Source: Endomychus coccineus (taxonomy: Eukaryota > Arthropoda > Insecta > Coleoptera > Endomychidae). From it: 64,000 nt of DNA. Where the stretch lies: contig OY294067.1 in assembly GCA_958510875.1 (NCBI GenBank), positions 277,779,242 through 277,843,241 on the forward strand, read 5' to 3'. The notes below the pieces were generated by a model. It was given only the letters and a program-made list of their open reading frames with translations, did no database searches and had not been told where the DNA came from. This document shows, piece after piece, positions 55,030 through 64,000 of this stretch. The number at the start of each line of letters is the position of its first letter. Positions within the stretch are counted from its first letter, which is position 1. Both the position numbers and the translations under genes were made by a program.

Positions 55030-55745
55030 GGCTGTCGGCAATATATGGAACTATCATGCAAACTTGATATGTTTCCTCCCAGCCGGAAGACAGCTAGAAT
55101 TCAAACAATTGCAAAAAAAGTAAAGAAGACCCTTTCCAATAATTATAGACCCCTTGCAATATTATCTGTGATCTTTACAGTGATGGATAAAGCAATTAAA
55201 ATCGAGGTCATCCAACACCTGCTTGCCTTCGTAACACATGTTTGGAAATATGGGGATTCTCTAGCTGTAGCTTGGATATCTCTAAAGCATTTAACCGAGT
55301 CTGCCACCTAAGCCTTCTTGGGAAACTTCTGTCATATGGTTTCCGCCTCAACTTTGTCGTTTACTGTCGAGTTGTCTCTCAGATAGATCACTCCATGTAG
55401 TGGTTGACAGATTATCCTCCGATACAATGACTATCAACGATGGTGTTCCACAGGGACCTTTCTTGGCACCAACTTTACTTCGGCTCCATTTAAACGATCT
55501 GCTCTATGTGACCACCTGTTCCGCCCACAGTTTTGCAGATGATAGTACACTTCATACCGCTTTTTCATCTAGAGCTCCCATACCATCCAATGAAGCCAAA
55601 GGACCGAGACAGAGACTGGTTGACACAGTTAATGGAGATCTGTCAAAATTTTTGAAATGGGGATCTGACAATGTAGTAGAGTTTAATGCAACCAAAACTC
55701 AAGCTTGCGTTTTCTCCAGGAAGGGTCTAGATGTATCCGTAAATA
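55030..55745 (+). pseudogene. LINE family L, copy 2, internal deletion
   Basis: Starts with PPSRKTARIQTIAKKVKKTL and NNYRPLAILSVIFTVMDKAI, then jumps from IEVIQHL to LLAFVTHVWKYGDSLAVA. After frameshifts: TMTINDGVPQGPFLAPTLLR, LHLNDLLYVTT, AHSFADDSTLHTAFSSRAPI (A-D-D catalytic motif present), RQRLVDTVNGDLSKFLKWGS and DNVVEFNATKTQACVFSRK. It ends where the Tigger sequence begins. It matches the copies at 28-30 and 60.6-61.9 kb. Confidence 0.8.
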
Positions 55746-56655
55746 AAAAAATTAACGGATTTAAGGCTTCAAATGGCTGGCTGAATAGGTTCTGCAAAAG
55801 ATACGACATCAATTTTGAAACAATTTGTGGTGAGTCTGCTGACGTAGACCAAGTAGGTGTGACTATTGAAAAATTAAATTGGTATCAATTATCAAGGACT
55901 ATGAAGCTAAAGGCATTCTTAATGCTGACGAAACCGGACTTTACTATTTGGCAATGCCAAACAAAACTTTTGCATTTAATAAATGTGCTGGAAAAACAGC
56001 GAGTGACACTTCTTTTTTGCTGTAACATGAAATGAATGGTGCTAAGGAGAATCCACTATTCACAGGAAAAAGCAAATCTGGAGAAATTTCCAATAGAATG
56101 GCAATCCAATAAAAAAGCTTGGATGTCAACAGAGATAATGAGTTTTTGGTTGAAAAACTCTGACAAAAAAATGAGAAAAACCAGGATAGAAAAGTTTTTC
56201 TACTCTTAGATAACGCTACTTCCCTCGTTCGAATTGTGTTTCTACCCCCAAACACCACGTCACATAGCCAACCACTGGATCAGGGGATGATACAAAATGT
56301 TGAAACAAAATATAGAAATTTTCTGATAAGGAGGCTTTTGGCTTTTACGAACACCGAAGATAATTTTGAAAGAGCAGAAAAAAGCATAGATTTGTCGAGT
56401 GCTATGTCATGGATAGTTGCAGCATGGAAAAATGTTCCATCTGTGACTATACATTTTTTTTTCCAAAAGGCAGGATTTATGGAAACGATCCAAGAAGATG
56501 AGGCTTTTGAAGAAGATGATGCAATTCCACATCAGTTGTCCTTCACTGACAAAGAAAGCAAAACCGACCCTATTGCGGTTGAAGAATGTGAAAGTGACCA
56601 AGACGAAGAGATTTTGTGTTCATCTGTGCAAAATATGACTTTTTATTTATGAAAT
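55745..56655 (+). pseudogene. Tigger/pogo-type transposase, 5'-truncated
   Basis: INGFKASNGWLNRFCKRYDI (second DNA-binding helix-turn-helix, CENP-B type), GESADVDQ, then in the next frame LNADETGLYYLAMPNKTFAF (first catalytic Asp in A-D-E-T-G), NRMAIQ, VFLLLDNATSLVR (second Asp in L-D-N), FLPPNTTSHSQPLDQGMIQN (third Asp in P-L-D-Q-G), VETKYRNFLIRRLLAF. The acidic C-terminal tail DEDEEILCSS-like closes it. The catalytic triad (A-D-E-T, L-D-N, L-D-Q) is still readable, but at least three frameshifts or stops break it. The N-terminal first helix-turn-helix is missing because the LINE precedes it. Confidence 0.85.
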
Positions 56656-57325
56656 GTGAGAATGAAGTAACAAAATCCAAAAAAAATAATTCGAAACAGA
56701 CTTCCATCGAAAATTTTTTTCTCAAAGTCTAATAAAGTTTAATTATTTAAGATTGGTTTTGTATGTCAGTTACATCACATTATGTTAACAAAAATATGGA
56801 TATGTATACATACATATTACATATACAATTGTTGTTATTTCTTTCACATAATCCCCCAGAGTTTGTACTCCTTGCGGCCACTCCTCTAAACATATCAATA
56901 TCAATCATATACTCGAAGGTGAATATGTATCATCTATTCAAACAGACCGAGAGATGGATGCGATTTTACTGCCCCGATCGAGTTATGTGTAAAAACTATC
57001 ATTAATTTATAGCACTAATATGTGCAGCCATGAAATGGCAATCCCGACGGAAGTGACTATTAGTGATGAAAAAAAGTGAATAATCAGTGACAGTAGGCCC
57101 ATGTAGTTCTGTAATAAAAAATACATGTACGTATAGAGGGGACAGAACAGGGTGTCAGAATATACGACCCTGCCTCATCCAACCACAGAATAGGGAGCCT
57201 ACTCTGTGATTCAGTATTGCCGCGTAACCTTGGCCGCAGCCGACTTATAAAGCCCTGGCAGAGTAGCCTCTTCTGACTCCCTACATTGCACTCGAATTTT
57301 CGAGCGGCCATATTCCATAATTCTA
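56656..57325. other. No recognisable gene
   Basis: The first 90 bp probably hold the Tigger 3' end. A minus-strand frame at 57084-57311 (75 codons) is somewhat CpG-rich but I cannot assign it. Confidence 0.35.
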
Positions 57326-57329
57326 CAGG

Positions 57330-57480
57330 TTACGGAACCCGTGTTGAAAGGAGTGTTTTCTACCCCCTCCGATCATTTCCGCAATTAATCTATACTTGAC
57401 CTTTTCGATTGACGTCATTACTAACCCATTGCGCCAGGTTTCATGGAATTTCATTTTGTAAAACTCAAATAAGAAGTGAA
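57330..57480 (+). repeat. Dispersed repeat, copy 2
   Basis: This is the partner of 12997-13165, in the same orientation. It gives TTACGGAACCCGTG, CCCTCCGATCATTTCC, ATTGACGTCATTACTAACCC and AACTCAAATAAGAAG. Confidence 0.65.
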
Positions 57481-58149
57481 ACCCCTCAATAACTGGATTA
57501 TAAAGAAAACGTAAGTTTGAACTACTAAGTCTGATACTAAATTAATTACTAAAGTTATGGTTATAGTAAACAGAGCGGCGCGAATTCAGTTGAGATAATT
57601 ATAGTTATATTATTATTTAGATAATAATTAATGTTTACGGATGACTCGCTACAGCACCTTACCTTTGAAGTTTGAAGATGTGCAGACAAAAATAACATTA
57701 TAATGGGATTATGTAAATATTTATGTTCATTAGATACACCTAATTTACTTCTTGAATAAACATATTGCTTCTATTGTATAGGAGATTATAAATAATAACC
57801 TATATTACACTATTGTAAAACATTTCGTACAATCACGGGAAGCATTGATTACCTGTAACATAGCCTACTCTATTCAGGCCATAGTATCCACGTCTTTCGC
57901 ATTGTGACGTCATTCAGAAAGTGATACGCAATCTTAATTTTCAATTTGTATTAGTCCCCGAATCGAATCTCCAAATCACTGGCATCAATTTTGAGACAAG
58001 CTCTATAACTAACGGGTTTTAAGACATTGTTTTGTCATTTTATGTCTTTGAAGAATTTATAATGACTTCACGACTCAGGCTAATAACAGTACGATTATAC
58101 GTCGACTGCCTCTGATTTTATCAAGTTGCACCCCAGTATTGCAATTTAT
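57481..58149. other. No recognisable gene
   Basis: AT-rich interval leading into foldback locus 4. Confidence 0.4.
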
Positions 58150-59600
58150 ATTGAAACTGATATTCGAGTAATTTTTGATAGACTTCCATCACTGGCGCAG
58201 TTGGACGGATTCAGATGTGATTTTCTGCATTCGATTCGGAAGGTGATTTAGAAATTTTGTGCTACGCTGGTTTTTTGCTGGAAAAATTTATTGCATTTCT
58301 ACTGCCAAAAAAATGCATTTTTCTGAGTGTCCGAAAAATTCCCTGAGGTCCCCTTGGACCATCCCCAGGGTATACGGTGGCCCTGACGCCCTGGATATCG
58401 ATGAATTTCATTAAAAATAATTTTTTAATGCTTGTCAACTGTTCGAGTGAGGATATAAACGTCGCTAATGATGATTGCGGCATGCAAAAATGTTCCTGCA
58501 ATACTTGGGGATACCCGGAGACCGGATCTCTATGTTATCCTCTAGGAATTCGTTAATTTTCCTTCATAATATGCAACGAATTCTGGCTCTCGGAGGTTTT
58601 CTGAGTCGCTGATCACGATTATGACACTCAAGAAGTTCATAGTCGTGATCCTGAGAACGAAAACTCTGGCTATACATATAGCGGTTATATATACCCTTTT
58701 TTTTTAGAGAAATCTAACCATAGGTACTCTGGTCCAAAGTAATGAAAAGTGAAAAAAATCAATAAAACAATGAATTTATGAAATAAAAATATGGAAGTGA
58801 AATTATTAAGACATGCAAAAAGTGCGCATTTGTATATCCGATTTTTCTAACAGAAATTTATTCGTAATTTAGCAAAATAATAAATAATATAAATAAGAGA
58901 AAAATTGGTAGTTCGCATTCTCAGGATCACGACTATTAACTTTTTGAGTATCATAATCGTGATTAGCGGTTCCGAAAACCCCCGAGAGCCAGAATTTGTT
59001 GCATATTACAAAGAAAAATTTACGAATTTCTAGAAGATGACGTTGATATGCAGTGCCCCAGAGATCCGGAAACACCCCAGGTAATTTGTGGAGTTTTCTG
59101 AGTGTAATAATCGGAATCGGCGACTTCGAAAACCCCTGAGAGCCGGAATTTGTTACATATTATGAACAAAAATTAACGAATATCTAGAAGATGACGTAGA
59201 TATTCGGTCTCCGGGTATCGCCAGGTATTGCAGGAAAGTTTTTGCATGTCGTAATCATCATAAGCGAACTTTATATCCTCACTCGAACAGTTGATAAGCA
59301 TTGAAAAATAATTTTTAATGAAATTCATCCATATCCAGAGCGTCTGGACCCCCGTATACCCCGGGAATGGTCCAAGGGAACCTTAGGGAATTTTTTGGAC
59401 ATCATATTCGTGATCAGCTACCCCAAAAACCCCCGAGAAATCAATTCGAGTCAGTTTTTTTATCTACCTCAAAAGTTGCATTCAGAAAAATGCGTTTTAG
59501 GCTGTAGAAATACAATAAAACCGTATCTCAATCCGTCCAACTGCGCCAGTGATGAAAGGTTGTACTTATTTTAGTGCCTTATTTCCTCGACTATGACTAA
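58150..59600. repeat. Foldback array, locus 4, arms of about 550 bp
   Basis: CATCACTGGCGCAGTTGGAC at 58187-58206 is inverted at about 59536-59555. Other paired blocks: AAAAATGCATTTTTCTGA, GACCATCCCCAGGG / CCCGGGAATGGTC, CTGTTCGAGTGAGGATATAA and GGATCACGACTAT. The right arm has two tandem units of about 154 bp starting CGAAAACCCC (58973 and 59127), each with GAGAGCC, AATTTGTT and TCTAGAAGATGACGT. The core motif occurs at 58594 (forward), 58952, 59105 and 59403 (inverse). The terminal module CCGTATCTCAATCCGTC ... TTTCCTCGACTATGAC is shared with loci 1 and 5. Confidence 0.85.
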
Positions 59601-60640
59601 AACGGGCTAATAAACCTCTCAATTCTTGGAATGAGTGGAATTACTTCCAAATAGTATAAGAGAAAAACGCATATTAAAATTCAAAACAAGGGCACAATAA
59701 GATATAGGGTTGAGCTAAATTCCTTACTAAACAAGTCCGTACGGCCTTACATTGTGAGCGGCTTTCATGACGTGAGCAGGTTGAACTTCTCACGCCAAGA
59801 GAAAACTTTATCATCCAATCAACTTTGCTTCTGTTCTCTTAGTAGCGAGAAATTGAAACACATGTAATACGGTTCGAATTGTAGAGCGGTTATTCAATTG
59901 CGCTGAAGCATTCGTTCATTGAAACCACTGAACTGAAACCGAGCGAAAAACCCTCTGAAATTAGGAAAGTATACTGAGGTTAAATTGGAAGAGATGAACT
60001 GACTAGCGTCATTGATTGTAAGTTGGAGAAGTTCACATTCAGATAGATATAATGCTATTACTTTAGCCTACATGATTTGAGAGCAAAGTCTTATAACAAA
60101 AGCTTATCAAGTTGCAATAAGCACAGATTTTAGTTTCTTGAGTTTAAGCGTTTATCACGGGCAAATTCATTTCAAGTTGAATTTCGAAATGAAAATGTGA
60201 TCAAAATAAAAATGTACAATTCTATAAAAATATATTCAGTTAATCTGTATATACAGGTTTATTAATATTTATTAATACAATATGAAGAAGGTTTTTAAAA
60301 TAGTTCGGAATTCATAGATTCAGTGGTGGTGCCTTGTTTTGCCATATACATATAGTACATTCAGTAATTGTAGTATATGATTCCAAAAACATTATATTAT
60401 AATAATGATTATCTATTTTATACCCACAGCAAACACATGATAAGTTCTTTCTAGTCCAGATCGATCAGTATCGTCACAAACTTATAGTTCCAGACAGTTG
60501 TTTCGATCTTCTCAAAGAGATAATCAGTGGAACAAGTAAGTTTGCAACGTTACGGAAGGATCTCATTCCCCTAACCAAAAGATGATGGGTCACTGGCTAC
60601 TATACCACAAGAAAGCGCCAACCCTTTCCTAGATACAAAT
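59601..60640. other. No recognisable gene
   Basis: AT-rich. The final 150 bp (from about 60470) may be the 5' part of the LINE that follows. Confidence 0.35.
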
Positions 60641-60649
60641 TCTACTGTA

Positions 60650-61890
60650 GATGCACAAGAGAAGGACCCTTTTAATATTGCTGCCATCGATAGCAACATG
60701 CCTGAAATTGTCGTTCGTCAGAGCACAACTAGGCGCATTCCGCTTGATCTGAATACCAAAAAGTCTATGGGGTCAGACGGAATTCCACCTGTCGTTCTCA
60801 AGGACAATATGGCTTCCGTCAGCAGATATAAACAGGAGTGCTTGCCTACATAACACATGTCTGGCAGAAATCTATTGAAAAACATGGGGAATCTCTAGCT
60901 GTATCATTGAATATCGTCAAGGCATTTTAACGAGTCTGGCATCAAAGGTTTCTTGGGAAACTTCCGTCATATGGTTTGCCGCCTCAACTTTGTAGCTTAC
61001 TATCGAATTTTCTTTCAAGATATGTTACTCCATGTGGTGATTGACGGAGTACTCTCCGATTCAATGGCTATGAACGTTGGTGTTTCACAGGGATCTGTAT
61101 TGGCACCAACTTTGTTTCTGCTTCATATCAAAGATCTGCTGGAAGTGACCACGTGTCCAGTCCACAGCTTTACAGATGATGGTACACTTCAAACCGCTTT
61201 CTCATATAGAGCCCCTATACCATCCATTGAAGTCAGAGGAGCGAGACAGGGGCAGGTTGATACAATCCCCAATATGATGATGTTAGGTACAAATATTCCT
61301 ATGAAGTCTTCCATAACAATGCTCGGGATCACCACCAACAGCACCCTATCATGGGATGATCATGTGAGGTTTCACAAAAACTTGGTTCTCCATTGCCTGC
61401 CAAGAGCTCTTCTACATCCCAGATACTCTTCATAATCTACAAAACACATATTTGACCTATCGTGGAGTACTGTTCACATGTTTGGACTGGGGCTCCCAAA
61501 AATACGCTTAAGTTCTTGGATTCTATGAATTTACGAGTCCATTTACCCTTCTAGAACATCGTAGAAAGATGGGAGGTCTCTCCCCTTTCTTTAGATATTT
61601 CCATGGTCGGTGTTTATCAGAAATCTCGTCTGTTGTTCCACCACGAGAGATTCCAGATAGGCGGAATAGCCGAGCTCAAACTAGTGACCACTTCACTGTC
61701 AAACTCGAAACCTGCCCAACTTCTTCCTCCCAGTCTTCATTTTTTAATCGAACAGCGAAGTTGTGGATCTCTTTACCTAGTGAGGTCTTTCTCTATGCCT
61801 ATAAACTCCAAACCTTCAAGAAAAATACGAATACCTATCTACTCTCCCCACATTCCCCTGCTGGCTCACACGTTAACTCGTTAACTCAAG
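60650..61890 (+). pseudogene. LINE family L, copy 3
   Basis: IPLDLNTKKSMGSDGIPPVV marks the N part of the RT. Next come AYITHVWQKSIEKHGESLAV, SLNIVKAF, a frameshift, LHVVIDGVLSDSMAMNVGVS (Q-G-S follows), VLAPTLFLLHIKDLLEVTTC, VHSFTDDGTLQTAF (T-D-D in place of A-D-D), MKSSITMLGITTNSTLSWDD. After another frameshift: VEYCSHVWTGAPKNTLKFLD, LEHRRKMGGLSPFFRYFHGR and FFNRTAKLWISLPSEVFLYA at the C terminus. It is the best copy for the 3' half of this family. The A-D-D motif and frames are damaged. Confidence 0.8.
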
Positions 61891-62545
61891 TGCCCGGGGC
61901 AAAGTGGGGCAATGTGGGGCACTTGGGACTATTATCGAATTTCAACCATCAAACCTAAAAACCTTGTTCTCTGGGGTAACGAAGTTTTGATGTTTGACAG
62001 TTGAAATTGATTAACTGCCCCAGATGCCCCACGTTGCCCCAGAGGACACTCTGCCCCAGGAGCGTCTGAGCTGAAATTGCACCTTGAATTCGTGTTGAGC
62101 GACCACAAAAACCCCCATAGAACAAGGTTTTTAGGTTTGATGGTTGAAATTCGATAATAGTCTCACATTGCCCCACTTTGCCCCGCTTTATATTGCAAAT
62201 CCCCCACCCCAAGCCCCTGAAATCTGCCCCAGGGTGCAGCTTGGCATTATGAAAACATCAAATTCGTAATCAGCGACCCCAAAAACCCCCGGGTAACAAA
62301 TTCTGGCCAATTTTGATCAATATTTGATGAGCGACAATATAATATTTACACAGATCAGCAAATTGCATGATTTAGATGCGTTTTTTGTATGCACAAATGC
62401 AGCCAAGCTTTTCCTGGTAAAACAAATATGTAAAATTTTTTTCTATTGTGTTTCTGAAGCAAATGGCGAAAACCGCATCTCGATACAGGTTGCCAGTAAA
62501 AAATTCGATCATTTTGGCTATAATTCCTCGACTATTAGACGTGTA
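61885..62545. repeat. Foldback array, locus 5, with G/C-run arms
   Basis: Left 61899-61972 and right 62120-62195 are inverted (GGGGCAATGTGGG, ACTATTATCGAATTTCAACC, ATCAAACCTAAAAACCTTGT). Several GGGGCA/TGCCCC tracts occur. The core motif is at 62086-62120 and 62260-62294, both inverse. Downstream at 62455-62545 the terminal module (CGCATCTCGATACAGG ... TTCCTCGACTATTAG) matches loci 1 and 4. An 81-codon frame at 62324-62569 crosses the module and is not supported as a gene. Confidence 0.7.
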
Positions 62546-62774
62546 CCAGCATTCTGTTTGATGTCCTGATAACGTAAAATTTCCCATAATCCCCTTGTGT
62601 CTCCCTAGTATGCCTCCGCATTAAAATTCCCTTATCACAATATTAACTCTGCCTCATGATGCAATTTCAATTATACTATTCTAGCAATGTATTCCCCCAA
62701 CCGAAACCCCCACTTATTACTGTCTTACATTGCACCATAAATAGCCAAGATTATTCATATTTTCATACATTAGT
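62546..62774. other. Spacer
   Basis: AT-rich DNA with no recognised feature before the PLE type 3 tail. Confidence 0.35.
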
Positions 62775-62818
62775 ATCGTTTGAAGATGATACGCTAGTGT
62801 CGAAACTATAGTCACGAT
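62775..62818 (+). ncRNA. Hammerhead-like motif, PLE type 3
   Basis: ATCGT (stem I), AAGATGA (box 1, first two bases changed), TACGC-TA-GTGTC (stem II, partly paired), GAAA, then ACTATAGT (8-base palindrome as minimal stem III), C at the cleavage site and ACGAT, which pairs with ATCGT. The tail at 62820-62885 is shared with 1283-1340. Confidence 0.5.
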
Positions 62819-63405
62819 TTGTTTTATTTCATTATATCAATATGATAAATTAGCACAAAGTAATAGCTTCCACCATTGAATTAATAAAATTATTAATTCG
62901 CAAATAAATCAGGGTCATCAGTTATCAAGTTCTCTTTTGTAAAATCCTTTGTGATGTTAATTCATGGAAGTCAGTTTATCGAATGAGAGGACATTGTTTG
63001 CTATAATCAATATTATTTTATATTGTTGCATGCATAATGTTGGCCAGTAATTGAAATGTCTGGCAGTTAATTCTTTCTGCCTTTATGAGCTGTTTTAATT
63101 GAATCTGGTTTCCATGGAAAACTTGTCCTCGTTTATTCTCGTTTTTAGAATAATGAATTGCTAATTAGATTATAATGAACAAGGTTTCATAATCTATTTA
63201 TTTATTTTGCCTATGTATCTACATATTATTTCATTACTTCCAACAAAGAAATCGGAAAACCCATACAAGAGAGAAAATTTGCATGTTTGGTTGACTTAAA
63301 CTTAACGTAACTGATTTTGTTTTACAAAGATTATATTATATGCTTGGCTCATATGCCGAATTAGTCCATTTCCCGAAATTAATATTCAGTTCGCTATATT
63401 ATTCA
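62819..63405. other. PLE type 3 tail, then AT-rich DNA
   Basis: The tail (to about 62885) is described under the neighbouring motif. The rest has no gene or recognised repeat. Confidence 0.4.
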
Positions 63406-63409
63406 TATA

Positions 63410-63985
63410 TAAATTCTCGGGAAATAGGTCACACTAACACATATGCTTATTATATTCGTCTTTTCGTACGTTTCGGTCTCACGGCAATCATCAGAAGACG
63501 TATCAATGTCTAAATTTCAAGCAATGTTTGAATAAGTCTGAAACCAAAATGTAACGCTCAAGTACCCATTTTCGAACCAGATGTTGAAGATTCATGAGGT
63601 AATAGAAAAAAGTTGTCAGACCTTATTAGAAATATTGCTATTTCAGCATTCTACCTAAAATATACTTTTAACATTAGGAAGACGCATGTAGGAATTTGCA
63701 ATGGTCTTAATTAATTAAATTAGCATACACTTGACTTAATGATTGAACGCCCGTTCTATAATTTACAGACTTAGAGTCACGTTTCATGTGAATCATCTCC
63801 AGGGTAAATCTTTTATAATAATTGGTTTCTTTAGTTGAAATATTAACATTTTTGTAATCGAATTTATGGTTATAATCAAAACAATGTGTAGCAAGGGCGG
63901 TGGAATTGTTTGTATCTAGCACTATACTTATGACCATACATTCTTTCAAGTAAATATTGTTTAGGGATTGCTGTATAAGTCTCAT
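63410..63985 (-). pseudogene. PLE type 1 C terminus, running off the window
   Basis: The minus-strand frame 63985-63707 reads NNSTALATHCFDYNHKFDYK, NVNISTKETNYYKRFTLEMI and HMKRDSKSVNYRTGVQSLSQ, then VYANLIN and stop. This is the C-terminal part of PLE proteins after the GIY-YIG core (A-L-x-x-H, H-x-F-D, N-Y-x-K-R-x-x-x-E-M). It is open for at least 92 codons and continues beyond the window edge, so this could be the most intact PLE copy here. The 3' UTR (63706-63505) matches 12240-12420, but about 220 bp present there are missing here. It ends at about 63410 in AAATTCTCGGGAAATAGGTC. Confidence 0.75.
63458..63503 (-). ncRNA. Hammerhead-like motif, PLE type 1
   Basis: On the minus strand: CGTCTT (stem I), CTGATGA (box 1 intact), a stem II region with TGCC-GTGA-GACC (one mismatch plus an end mismatch), GAAA (intact), ACGTACG and then A where U is expected at the base of stem III, followed by AAGACG, which pairs with CGTCTT. 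Stem I is 6 bp. Apart from the stem III closing base and stem II mismatch, it fits a minimal hammerhead. Confidence 0.65.
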
Positions 63986-64000
63986 CGCAATCTAAACAAT

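Overview
The window looks like a gene-poor, AT-rich stretch of an arthropod nuclear genome, most probably an insect. The evidence is the mix of mobile-element families: mariner and Tc-like transposases, DUF4817-type transposases, hAT, a Tigger/pogo relative, a Crypton-like tyrosine recombinase, several non-LTR retrotransposon (LINE) families including one with a restriction-like endonuclease, Penelope-like elements (PLEs) with hammerhead-like RNA motifs, one LTR, a tRNA-derived SINE, and many foldback or MITE-like repeats. I found no convincing intact host gene. The only candidate is a CpG-richer segment with a possible short first exon near 1.55-1.86 kb. Every recognisable coding segment is broken by stops, frameshifts, truncation or insertion, so the window is essentially a transposon graveyard.

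Layout. 0-3 kb: a perfect 20-bp hairpin, a PIF1-like helicase fragment, a PLE tail remnant and the possible exon. 3-9 kb: a long-TIR element with a dead DUF4817-type transposase, a mariner/Tc transposase relic, a small foldback and a 1.0-kb element with 70-bp TIRs. 9-16.2 kb: LINE scraps, a PLE with inverted flanks, and a mariner interrupted by an antisense LINE. 16.9-21.2 kb: a Crypton-like recombinase relic, then a second long-TIR DUF4817 element hit by a LINE with an RNase H domain. 22-26.6 kb: a PLE with reverse transcriptase, a deleted transposase, a 38-bp perfect palindrome, and an inverted copy of the core of the 7.9-8.9 kb element. 28-30 kb: a long antisense LINE. 31.8-34.5 kb: foldback arrays. 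34.5-39.5 kb: a tRNA-like relic, a hammerhead core, a foldback MITE, and an LTR with its own TATA/Inr promoter.

39.6-47.9 kb: a LINE split by a PLE with a 10-bp target-site duplication, a SINE, a foldback with 144-bp tandem units, a restriction-endonuclease-type LINE, and two PLE 3' ends. 49-53.8 kb: a hAT relic with a visible intron, a 343-bp hAT MITE with an 8-bp duplication, and head-to-head LINE fragments. 55-57 kb: LINE reverse transcriptase fused to a Tigger transposase. 58-62.5 kb: two more foldback arrays around another LINE copy. 62.8-64 kb: PLE ends.

Two things stand out. First, at least eight hammerhead-ribozyme-like motifs of four sequence types occur. Seven lie on PLE ends or PLE-like tails and differ in stem III; most have decayed. 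Second, a dispersed set of foldback loci (31.8-33.4, 33.4-34.5, 42.5-43.3, 58.2-59.6 and 61.9-62.5 kb) shares a core motif close to TCGTGATCAGCGACCCCAAA. In three of them it sits in tandem units of about 144-154 bp, and three loci share a terminal module. I do not recognise this family, and it is my best candidate for something undescribed. Coordinates of degenerate elements are approximate to some tens of bases; all similarities were judged by eye.
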